This document shows, one piece after another, positions 36,116 to 47,418 of a DNA stretch of 64,000 nt. Both the position numbers and the translations under genes were made by a program. Below the pieces are notes generated by a model. The model was given only the letters and a program-made list of their open reading frames with translations. It searched no databases and was not told where the DNA came from. Source of the stretch: Embiotoca jacksoni (lineage: Eukaryota > Chordata > Actinopteri > Embiotocidae); assembly GCA_022577435.1 (NCBI GenBank), contig JAKOON010000002.1, positions 2,446,501-2,510,500 on the forward strand. The letters are read 5' to 3'. The first letter of the stretch is position 1; the number at the start of each line of letters is the position of its first letter.

Positions 36116-36944
36116 GCAGGCGTAGCGAGTTGCAATTTTCGTGGATCATAGTGAACCAATCAACAATCATAGTGAGATGGGCAGAACGGCACAACGGGGG
36201 TGAGTCAGTAAAGATGTGCTGGGTTGTGCCTCACGCCTCCACCAGGTCTCATTGCAGCTGTTTTCCTCAACATCATTCCAGCATCTGCTTTCACTATATT
36301 GAACTGCATTTCATTAATGGCAGTATTTGGGATCTATAAGACACAGGTTTCACAGGTCTCATTAAACCGCTTCCTACACTGGGCACTAGTTCTCATAATA
36401 CAAAGGGAAGAGGCATTAATAATAGTGACTCTTCCCAAGCCAATTTACCATCATCAGTCCGCTAATTGTTGATTGGTGTGCCCTTGACAGTGGCTGTGCA
36501 AACAGGGTTTCCAGACTATAGTGACAGCAAAGAAAACTGAAGTTGTGAGCGATAACACCAGACCTACTTTGATGCACCAGCCACCTGTAATTACTTCTTG
36601 TGGCCACAGGGGGTCCTGAATGAAAGAGTAATTTATTGCCTCAAAAATATCCTTGAAGGATATATCCAGTTTATTGGAAGCTTATTATTTATTGCCTTTA
36701 TTTTAAGATCTCAACAATTACTAACATAGTTATTACAATGTTACAAACATGTATGCCACAGTATGTTTTCTATTGCTATCACTGGGGGCCATCAAAGTCA
36801 GATATTTTCACATTCAACTCATAGCAGCTTTATATTGGGGCTCTGTGGGAGATGATTGATGTAACATACATAAATACATTCTTCTGAGAATTCATAGAGT
36901 AAAATATTGGAGTTGAGTGAGGCACTAGCGACATGCACCACTAC

Positions 36945-37692
36945 AATTCAATTCAATTTCATTTATATAGTGCCAAATCACAACACAGGTTATTTCATGG
37001 CACTTAACACATTTAAAGTCCTTACAGCAAGACGTTACAATATTATACAAAGAAACCCAACAATTCAGCAATTCCCACGTAAGCTAGGAGGGGAAAAAAA
37101 ACTCCTCTTTAAGGGAGAAAAACCTCCAACAGAGGGAAGAAAAACTTCATCTTAACAAGAAGAAACCTCTGACAGAACCAGGCTCAGAGGTGGGCGGAGC
37201 CATCTGCCTCGACCGGTTGGAGTGAGAGGAGAGCAGAGAGAGAAAAGGACAGCATAGAGGTACAAAACATGAACTGTTGGTGGGGCCGACAATCACAGAG
37301 CAGAGACATGCAGCTCCATGACGGGACATCTGCAAAGGAAAGAACAGAAACTATGCGAGTGAAGGAACTGAATGGAGACAACAGACCATAAGAAGAAACT
37401 ATGGGAGAGAAAAAGCATGAAGTTGATGAGATGTGATGGTGAGATATGAGTTATAGAGAGTGAAAGAGTGAGAGGTAAGAAGCTCAGTGTATAACGAGGT
37501 CCCCCAGCAGACTCGGCCTGTAACAGCATAACTAAGGGTTGGTTCATGTTCACCTGAGCAGCTCTAACTATGAGCTTTATTAAAAAGGAAAGTTTTGGGT
37601 CTAACCTTAAAGCTAGAGAAGGTTTCTGCTCCTCAAACACAAACTGGGAGCTGGTTCCACAGGAGAGGAGCCTGAAAACTGAAGGATCTGAC
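36945..37692 (-). mobile_element. LINE 3' UTR copy, near-identical to 17.5-18.25 kb
   Basis: From the tail (tttatatagtgccaaatcac, minus-strand 3' end) to aactgaaggatctg this matches 17,515-18,247 almost base for base, apart from small indels. It is 5'-truncated before any coding sequence. The tail joins caattcaattcaattt, a typical L2-type 3' end. Close identity implies both inserted recently or one was copied from the other. Confidence 0.85.
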
Positions 37693-38046
37693 CGAGATGC
37701 GGATACAACTGAGGAGAGGTGTCATGGATGGTTTCCTTATCCAAAGGAAGTTTCAACATGATTTTCATAGTATATTTAAATGGAAACCAGTGATTGTTAT
37801 GAACCTAATGGCGGGCTTGAGAGGAGAGATTTTAGTGAGCCCATAATTGTTTGTACATTCATGGGTATACCGCAAACAGGAGTTTCTAATTTCCAATTTA
37901 TCATACATTTAAAAGATTTTCCGAAACAGAAATTTACACTGACTTTAAAAATTAAGCTCAAATTGTAGACCAACTGATTCCAACATTACACCTCTTGTTT
38001 ACATTTCCAAACTAAGATATGAAAATTATTTCATATTGAGAAGATA

Positions 38047-38189
38047 TAGAGAAGAGAAGAGAAGAGAAGAGAAGAGAAGAGAAGAGAAGAGAAGAGAAGA
38101 GAAGAGAAGAGAAGAGAAGAGAAGAGAAGAGAAGAGAAGAGAAGAGAAGAGAAGAGAAGAGAAGAGAAGAGAAGAGAAGAGAAGAGAAA
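38047..38189. repeat. (GAAGA)n pentanucleotide array, about 28 units
   Basis: A perfect 5-bp purine tandem of about 140 bp, 0.27 kb beyond the last clcnk exon. All-purine arrays can form triplex DNA. Confidence 0.98.
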
Positions 38190-38391
38190 CAAACCAGCAG
38201 GAATTTACTGGATTAATTTGTGTGTGGTGTATAAGACTGGGTGATTTCTGCTCAGAGGATGAGATCCTTCTAATTAGAAAAAAAGCCAGACAATAAGCTC
38301 CGATAAATGTTTATCCATTGTCATCTCCATGAATTGACAGTTTGGTTTGTTTGCAAATATTGTTACACTTGGACAATGAAGAATATATATA

Positions 38392-38397
38392 TTTATT
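38392..38397 (-). terminator. clcnk poly(A) signal
   Basis: AATAAA on the minus strand lies about 60 bases after the clcnk stop codon. The 3' UTR would be very short, ending before the GAAGA array. Confidence 0.55.
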
Positions 38398-38457
38398 GTT
38401 ACAGGCTAATCAGACAAATGTGGATACTTATTTCCTTATGAGATTTCCTGATGCAGC

Positions 38458-38496
38458 TTAGATTTTTTGGGCCAAGTCTTCTAATATTTTCTTCAT
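38458..38496 (-). CDS. clcnk: clcnk terminal exon
   Basis: Encodes the last 12 residues, MKKILEDLAQKI, and TAA (38,460-38,458). Human ClC-K has MKKAISNL at the same place. The acceptor is tcctccag. Confidence 0.87.
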   Translation of the reverse strand: MKKILEDLAQKI

Positions 38497-41400
38497 CTGG
38501 AGGAAATAGAGAATGAGGGAGATGGGGGAAGGGAAGGAAAGAAAGAGACTGCCTTGAATCCAAAACTAGCCATTTTGCTTCCTACACCCTGCATAATTTT
38601 AAGAAATCCATACTGGGACGTGGTCTTGTTTGCAAAGAATAAAGTGAATTTGGATGTAACAAACTACCACAGAGGAATATATTACAACAGTGCAAAGAAA
38701 GTACTGGGAAAACTTTAAAGATGTGAGTTTGGGTATAAGTATGAATACATACATAACATGCAAACACTCGTTACCTCTGTCCATGTGATGAACCCAACGA
38801 GCCTTCCTCTGTCTGCGACAAACAAAGTCTGGGCTCTAAGTAGACTGAGTATACTGTGAGCCTGTTGGACACCAAAGAAAAGAACGAAAAGTTTACCACT
38901 TTGGGAAATTATTCATTTTCTAAATTTTATTTGATAAGAAGATAACTACTAATCTCATGTCATGAAATGTGCAATATTCTTTCAGGTGAGCTGTTTCCCC
39001 CTGTTTTCAGTCTTAATGCTAAGCTAAGCTAACCGCCTCCCAGTTTCAGCCTTTCTGTCTTAACACAGACTTAAGCCTGGTATTAATCTTTTCATGCCTG
39101 TCTCATGACAAAATACCAGCATTTCCCATAGTGTTGAACAACTCCTTTAAATTCATCTCTGCTGATTACACTTCCCACAGTCTGCCTACCTCCTGAACAG
39201 TGCTGTGAGGTGATAACAGGGCCGAGGTTGGATGAACGCAGCAGATGTTATCCAGACGTTTCTCCAGACTCTGAACAGAACAGCATAAGTTATTCATTTT
39301 GTATGCAGTATCTGTCACAGGCATGTCATGCTACAGCAGTCAGTATTAGTTATTGTTTCTGTTCCCCTGAAAAACTGATTTCATACTTTCTATAGTCTAT
39401 CTTTGGCCATTGCTGCAATGTCATAAATCTGTTTAAATTCATTTTGGAAAAGCGGCTCTTTTTCCATCGAATGTTTTTCTGTGACTGAATAATGCTTTCA
39501 AATGGATGCGAGCGGAGCTTTTACGTCATCAGTCCTGTCTGTACATCCTGCTCCCGTTCTCTTTTTTTTTGCAGCTGTTTTGCATTCAGTCAATGTCAAA
39601 CACATTGTGAAGACATGACCTGCTTTTTAAACAGCTGCTTTTCAAACTGCCTCCCTCTCAACTCTGCAGCTACCTGTCTATCTCCAACCAGCATTTTTAC
39701 CTCGGTCCTACAGTGACGCAGGAAGATCAGCAGCTCTGCTCGGAGAACAAACCCCAGAAAAATCTGCGACTCTTCAACAGAACAGAGGAGAGGAAATCAA
39801 TTTTCTTTGCCACAGTTTGTGCTGCAGTTTAAAGTGTGCAGCTCTCTGGTGGCTGCGAGTCCTCTGTTCCAAACATAAAAATGCATGCATGTGATTGCTG
39901 CTGAAAGGCTCAGCTGGCCAATTGACTGTTTTCTCACAATTGTCAGCTCCTCAGTGAGGCTACAGCCTTTAAGACCTTCATAATTTTGTGTGGTGCAGTG
40001 TTCTTTTTCTTTTTAGATTTAGACAAAGTATTGATGTTACAGAAGGTTGGGCTGAATTATTTCTGAATAGATTTGTTCACCGTGTGAGTCCACCACAGGT
40101 ATTTGTGTTTCAGTGCAGGTGTTGACGGCCTGCTGAACCTCCTCTGGCCCAGCTGCGGTCTGAAGTCGCACTAATTTCACTCCCAAAACCTTACCGACTG
40201 GTGTGGAGGGAAGCCTGCAACAGAGATGAATCATGTCACGCCTGGAACAAAAGCAATTGGAGTGAAATTAAATTATAAACTATGAAATTATACCTTGCGG
40301 TGAAAAAAATTATTTAACACTAATTAAATTTTGAAAGAAGGATGGAGCTAGAGATAGAGATGGAGATACAAATTCAAACAGTCTCAGGTTGTAGGGATTC
40401 ACAAAATTAGCACCTTGATTTGCTCATGGTGACAAAAGCTGTTTGTTCCAAGAGAAAAACACGAGAAAACAAAATCCTCGGGTTGTGTGTTGTATGATGC
40501 TGAGTGGAGGCTCAGACACTTAAGAACCTGCTGTCAAAGGGAAACCAGAAATTAAACTTTTTGTTGTCCCCAAAACATGTTCAAGTAGTTCAAGGTGTCT
40601 TTCAGACAATAGGATGATCCATCAGGTGCCTCAATTTTTATACCTCTATGAGGGCTGTCCACAAGACTTGATTTCAATCTGAACGTATAATTCACTGCTG
40701 AAGTCTTGTGTGGGTGAGAAACAGATAAAAACATCAACTGGGCCAAGGCAGTATGGAGAAATTAATCTCTTTGAAGCATGTGTTCATTTAATTGGCTTTT
40801 ACATCTGGATTACAATTCTCAGACTTTTTTTTTTTTACACTTTACCAAGATTCATCTGAAAGACTTCGTAGTACCCTCTTTTCCCAACTTGTGATTCCTA
40901 GAGTGTCCAAAAGCAGAAGGGGAGCCTTCATCTTTCCCTTTCCTGTAGAACCAGCTCCCAGGTAAAGTTTACAGTTAGAGCACGCAGGTAACCCTGAATA
41001 ATCCCTTAGTTTTACTGTTATTGGCTGCTGGGGGACCTCCTATGATGCACTGAGTATGTCTCCTCTTCTTTCACTTCCACTCTCTATGCATGTATATGCC
41101 ACCTTTGCATGTCATTAACTTTGTGTCCTCTCGTTCTTTTTCCTCTCTGTTCCTTCCTGCAGATATCTCCGGCTCCAGCTGTATGTTTCTGATTGGCTGT
41201 TACGGGCCCAGTGAACCTGCCCATTGTTTATTGTTTGTTTCTACAGCTGCTCTTTTCTCTCCCCTCACCTCGAGGCAGATGGACGCCCACCTCTCAGTCT
41301 GTCGGACGTTGTTTCCTGTTAAAAGGGAGTTTTTCTTCTCAACTGTGGTGTAGGAATTGTTAAAGTGTCTCAAACATACTATATAAATGGCCCTGAGTTG

Positions 41401-44400
41401 ACTAATGCTGTTAGTTGGTGCTATATTAATAAAATAGATTTGAAAGTGAATTAAACTTGTCTTCATTAAAATACCACTGCATCAATGAATCGACTCTTTA
41501 TTTGTATCTTTAGTCAGAGATTTCAGTGAACGTGAGGAAACTAACAGATCACAGTTCAACGTCAAAGTCAATGTCAAAGTTGCTCTTTTTGCAGGTTAAC
41601 TGTATGGAAGAAGAATCTTTCTCACAGAGTTTCATCCTCTAAGCTTGTTGTCCACATCAGTTGTTTTCTTTTCCTGCAATTTTCTCCCTCAGAGAACAGC
41701 CATTATTTGATATTCATAAAACCTTTCCGTGCACCTGTAGTGTTGCTGTGAATGAGCTAAACAGATTTTTAACTTTCTCTTTATCTTGCTTACGTATCAA
41801 AAATGTCAATTATTGTAGTCAGTTAGTAGTTAGTGGGTCAAACCATGTAAAGGAATTCGAACATTATGAGTCATGAGTAAAATTGTTTTGGTGGAAATTC
41901 TTGGCACTGTTTTAAAAGTCAGGGGATCACCTAACTGATGTGTGCCGTTATATACTTAACAAATTTAATGGCATCCATTGATCAACTGCTTAAATATTTC
42001 ACTCTGGACCAGTGTTGGATCAGCTGTGATTAGCGTATACAAAATATCATGAGCTCTAATTTAAGTTTTTATTTCACTCTTATCCCTTTTCTCTTTCAAT
42101 GTTTATTTTCTGACTAAAAGCAGCCAGACCTGGCTTTACATTTTAAGGATGATATTTTTAGTTTTTAGAGACCTGTTTAATTTTTTACAAACACTCAATG
42201 CTCATGGGCAGTTATCACAAATACTGCTCAGGTGTTTTTGGCACACACTGATTAAGTTGCACTGGAAGATCACAGTCAGTGGAGGTTTCCCACAAACTTG
42301 TTGTGTTCCTTCAGTCACTCTGGTTCATTATTTTTACTTACCGACGACATGCCTTCGTCAGAGAGGGCAGGTGGGGGAGCCTCTTGCTGTTAGAAAGGGC
42401 ATCATAGAAAGATGGCCGGTGCCCAGAGCGTGCTACGGCATTGGCCAGCAGTGTGGATAGGAGGATGGGGACAGCATGGCTGAACTGTCCGGTTAACTCT
42501 ATAGCCAGGAGAACTGGGGACAGTGTGTGTGTCACAGCACCGGACAAAGCTGCTGCACCTACAGAGCAAAACCCAACACAATATCTCAGCAAAGCATACA
42601 ATAAACACATCAGTCCACCAGATTAAATCATGTCAGTGTCACAGTTTGCCTCAACTAGGAGAGAAAAGTCATGTGATTTAAGTTTAGGCAACAAAAACCT
42701 GGCTAGGTTTAGGAAAAGATCATGATTTGAGTTAAATCATAGACTATATCTAAAAGTGGATGTAGCTTCTGGGTCTGAAAAATGAGGCAGATGCGAAAGT
42801 GCCTTAAACTGCAATACCACCAAGTGCCGCTAGAGGTTGGCTCTTGAAAGCCTCCAGCTTCATAGACTCCGATTGAATTTCTGTCTGGTTTTTTTTTGCT
42901 AGCTAAAGTCACTCCTTCTTAATAGTTTTCTGATGGTCCATTTGAAAATAATGAGAAAATATGCCTCAAAAAGCCATGTTTTTGGGGGCGTGTTTATTTG
43001 ATTGACAGGCCTGTGCTGCAGTCAGGTTACAGCTATCAGTGGGCACGATATAGTATCGCAGATTTTCCAGTCAGATTGAGTCGGACTGACATTGAAACAG
43101 TATTCCTTAAATGAACTGACCTACTTAATGTCAGTATTTTGAGCAATATCAGTTTATCAATGTATTATCAAATTCTATCAAACAAATTATACATATGAAT
43201 CTTACAAGTTTATGTACTCTTTTAGATATGATAAAAAGTTTGATCTACAGCCTACCTGCATATTTAAGCAAATTTAGCATAAAATTACATTTATACAGTT
43301 TCATAAGGTTTTTACTGATTTGAAACAGATTCACAGATTCCTGGAATAAAGTCACCTAAAAATGATCACATTTACAGATTCATTAATATTTGTGTCAAAT
43401 AGCTTTAAGCAGATTTGGTATTGGAAGAAGTGTATAAAAACGTACACTAGTTAATGCAAGATTAAGGTTTAGATACATAAGAGAGGGACAATAACACTGC
43501 AGATACACAGGCAAAACTACATGTATTCACTCTATCATGATATCTACCAGCGAGTGCATAGCCTCCAGGATTTATCGAAGCCCACTGCTGGCCTGAGGTC
43601 ACTCCAGCAGAATACACATAAACTGTTCCTTCCCCCACCAAACGGCCAAGAGCTGCCCCTAGAAAATACACATCAAAACAACAAATGAGAAGGTTTCTGT
43701 AACTTTATATTTCTGTTTGCTATAACAAAAAAAACCTCTGTTTTCTTTAAAGAGAAAATGCAGTGAGACAGTCTTGTCATTCTTAAAATGTACACTTAAG
43801 CCTATTCAGTATTATATAAAAGAAGCTTGTTCATGTTGCTTCCCTTCACTCACCGCAGATAAACACGGGCATGACGTATCCAGCTGGCAGAGGCAGAGTG
43901 CAGGCGAGGACCAACATCCACATCTCAGAGTCAACAACAGAGACAGACTGTCAAATCTCAACAGCTCTGCTGGCACCTGTAGCAGCAGATGAGTCAGTGC
44001 CAGTCTGTGTGCAGGGAACTGTTTGCACTGCTCTCGGTATTGCACAAATAAACATTGAATCATGTCCATTTACATTTCACATTAATGTGGTAATGGAAGA
44101 AAACTGAATAGGGAATGAAAAATCTGTTTCTCACAGAGCTTGATGCATTAGTGGTTCTTTATATGGTGGGTGTCACAAACTTGTCTCATACAAAACAATG
44201 GTTTTTTTTTGCCATAGTTAAATTTTTTGTGTTTCCAGGAAGCACAAATGAGAATAAGAATTGTGGATGGCTGATGAGGCTTTTGATCAATAATTCAGCC
44301 AAAATTTTGCTGGCTGCTGACATTTGTAGCTGTTAAAAGTCACCAAATCCTTCCTTCCATCACCAGCATTGCCATGAGTGAGCATCAAGTATCACAAAAC

Positions 44401-47349
44401 ATTTCAGCCTCAAAGGTTAGTTTAACCTTAGATGGCCTATTGTGAAAATGTTAATTACTGTGTCAGTTATGGGTCATTGGGAATAAGAGGAGCAGGTGGA
44501 CAGAAAAATGGACCTTTGCATTGTTTGTACCTTCATGAACAGAAAGAAAGCCAAAGAGAGGCAGACAGGAGTCCCTGATGAGCTCCACTCCAACAAAGGC
44601 TCCAGCTGCACAGATGCATTGTGGGATTGAGAGCTCCACTGCCTGCTATCCAGTAGGGATGTGAGGAGCTCCTTCATGGTGAACTGTTTAACAGATTTGT
44701 GATATTTCGATTACTGCCTGAACACAAGAAAAGATCGAATGAAACAGCATGAAAGTGTGAGGCTGATGTTATTCTGTGATTCGGCTCTTATTGGGAAAGC
44801 AGCTCATGAAAAGACCAAAACTAACAGTTCATATCTAAAAAACGTCTTACTTGCAATTAGCCCCAAATTCATTCGTTCCTACTGCAGACATGTCTCTTTA
44901 AGAACATCTCATAAATATAAGTTTTATGTTCAAACAAGAATGTCTATAAGCGTGCTCGAGGGACTGTGAGACTCAGTTGTAGTAGTGCTTTGACAATGCA
45001 AACACAGTGATGCAACATGTGCAACATTTTAGCTTTGCTTTAGCTCAGTTTTTTTTCATTTGAAAACAGACCCAAGTAAATCAGAGCGTTGAAGGATTAA
45101 GCGTGAGCATGTATTCATTTTGTGGTGCCAGACTTTGTGCCAAAAATTGAAACCAATAAGATTAGAAGGACACAGATATGCATGCTCTTGTAAGGTGACA
45201 CTTAAATCAACTTATTTATTGGATTGACATGAAAAGCATTATCCTTGTATGGCAGAAATGAGTCCCCACAACTTTTGCTCTGTACCATCTCTGACTACTG
45301 ATTAGTTAGAGCAAGCTAACAAAGGTAACATAAAATTAACACAGTATTGGAGGTTAAAACGAAATGTTTGATTAAGTAATATATTATGTAGTTAAGTATA
45401 ATGCTAAACATTAATAGATATTTATGAGATATAATTATCTAATTATTATAAGCAAAGTGATTAATCAGTCTGGTAGTGAATGTTGGAGTGAAAAGTGCAG
45501 TTATTGGACTATTTTCAGATGTAATAATAAAACATTTTGGTGCCATAGTGAGTATTTACAGCAGCAGGACACAGGACTGAATCAAAATCAGCTTTACCAT
45601 CATTAAGGAACATTTCAATCAGTAGAATGTTCTTAATAGGTTTTTAGACAATTATGGAGCTCTGTGGTACAGAGGACAAGGTTTAGGCTTTGGTCTTTTC
45701 ATGAAGAAAAGTAAAGATGAGCTTCAGACACAACCTATAATCTCTGCACCAAAACTGAAAGCACAAGATTAAAATCTGCTTTCTTGCTCTAATGGCTTGT
45801 CATTTAACAAACTGACCAGCATTACACAGCAACTGAATGTAACTTAAGTTTTGATGTTGCTGTTAAAGACTCATCACATCAACAATGCTCATGGAAACAC
45901 CAACAAAATTATGTTCAGCTTAAAAACACAAAATGCACTCTATCCAGTATGACGCCCAGTCATTGATCACATATTTACAGCCACAAAAAGTTACTGAGTC
46001 GGCCTTTATATGTTGCTGGTTCCCACCTTAGAAGCCATGTATTGACCAGCAGAATGGGGGAACGTCAGCGACGCCAGGAAGAAAACCACCATGCCTGAGT
46101 ACAGACCCTTCCTGTGGAGAGGTGTGAACACATACAGGCATTTAGATCATTCAAACGGAAATTTACAAAGATATTTATCAGTTGGCTGCTCTGTGTGTCC
46201 TCAGAATAAACCTCAACACTAGACCTGGATTTGTAGATCAAATGTCTCTGGTTTGGTGTCTTTCATTTCTTCTGTATGCTTTCAGAGGTTTACACTTTAA
46301 TGTGCTTCTATTTGAAAATAGAGAGATGTCAAATAGAGAAATAGATTTTCCAATAAACGATTATATCGTATCTCATCAGGTATTCTGGGAACATTTGACT
46401 GTAGCTTGAAAAAGCCCTGCAGGTGACTCATCACAGTCAGGCGTTCACATTGTAAAGAGCTCTCACTCTGTCGTCAGCAGCTTGATGAAGACTGAGTTTG
46501 TTCTGGTATAATGGAGGATCCACCGGTGGCTGAAGAGGTAGCAGCAGCTCACAGCTCCACACAGCAGCCTGTTTACATACAGTAACACAATCCATAGCCA
46601 GAGACTACAGGATAATTTTAATCCAGGCAGCAATAGATTATCGGAAGTCATTAGACTTGGGGAAGCGACAGGAGGGAGGAGGGGGAGGAGGAGGAGGAGG
46701 AGAAAGAGGCCGGAAATGATTGGTATGAGAACAAAAAAATACTCTGACTGATATTTAGAATATAAGAAAGATTTTTTTTTTTTCTAAACAGTAGAATTTA
46801 TTTCCATTGTGACTGACATTAACATCAAATGTCACCTTTGATTTGAAGGGCAGAGATAAATAGAAAACTTGTTTAATGCTGTGAAAATAAACTTACCCCA
46901 GTAAAGCAAACAGAAGAATCTCTAGCGGGTAGAAAGGTAAAGCGGTGGGGAAATTAGTTTTGAACAACGCCTGAAGAGTCTCTGTGGACACAAAACAAAA
47001 TCTAATAATCCCTCACATTATTGCATCTGGACTTTATTGAAATTTACAGTGTGCCAGCGTTAATGTTTCTGCTAATTAATGTTTCTGCTGTTTCTGCAAA
47101 GCTAATGTTCCCAGTTCTTGTCCTGGCAGGTGATTACACAGCTAACTAGATTATTGACAAGTGAAATCATCAAAGCATTACATTGACTAATATATAAAAG
47201 AACAGTTAACTTTGAATGTGTCGTTCTAGAACCAAACTCAATTTAAAAATGTGCTTTTTAATATGATCGTGCTAACTGGCAAACAAAAATACAGAATAAA
47301 ATATGACATAAGACTTTTTACATGTTGTTAAGGTTGTCTGTTGATTTCG

Positions 47350-47418
<69 letters not shown>

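Noticed and set aside
38036..38296. REEKR repeat protein frame
   Set aside because: It is a translation of the GAAGA array just past the clcnk end.
39560..39700. Open frame continuing beyond the clcnk exon at 39,701
   Set aside because: About 30 further codons are open, but the donor GAG|gtaaaa gives correct phase and similarity into the next exon, so the rest is intron.
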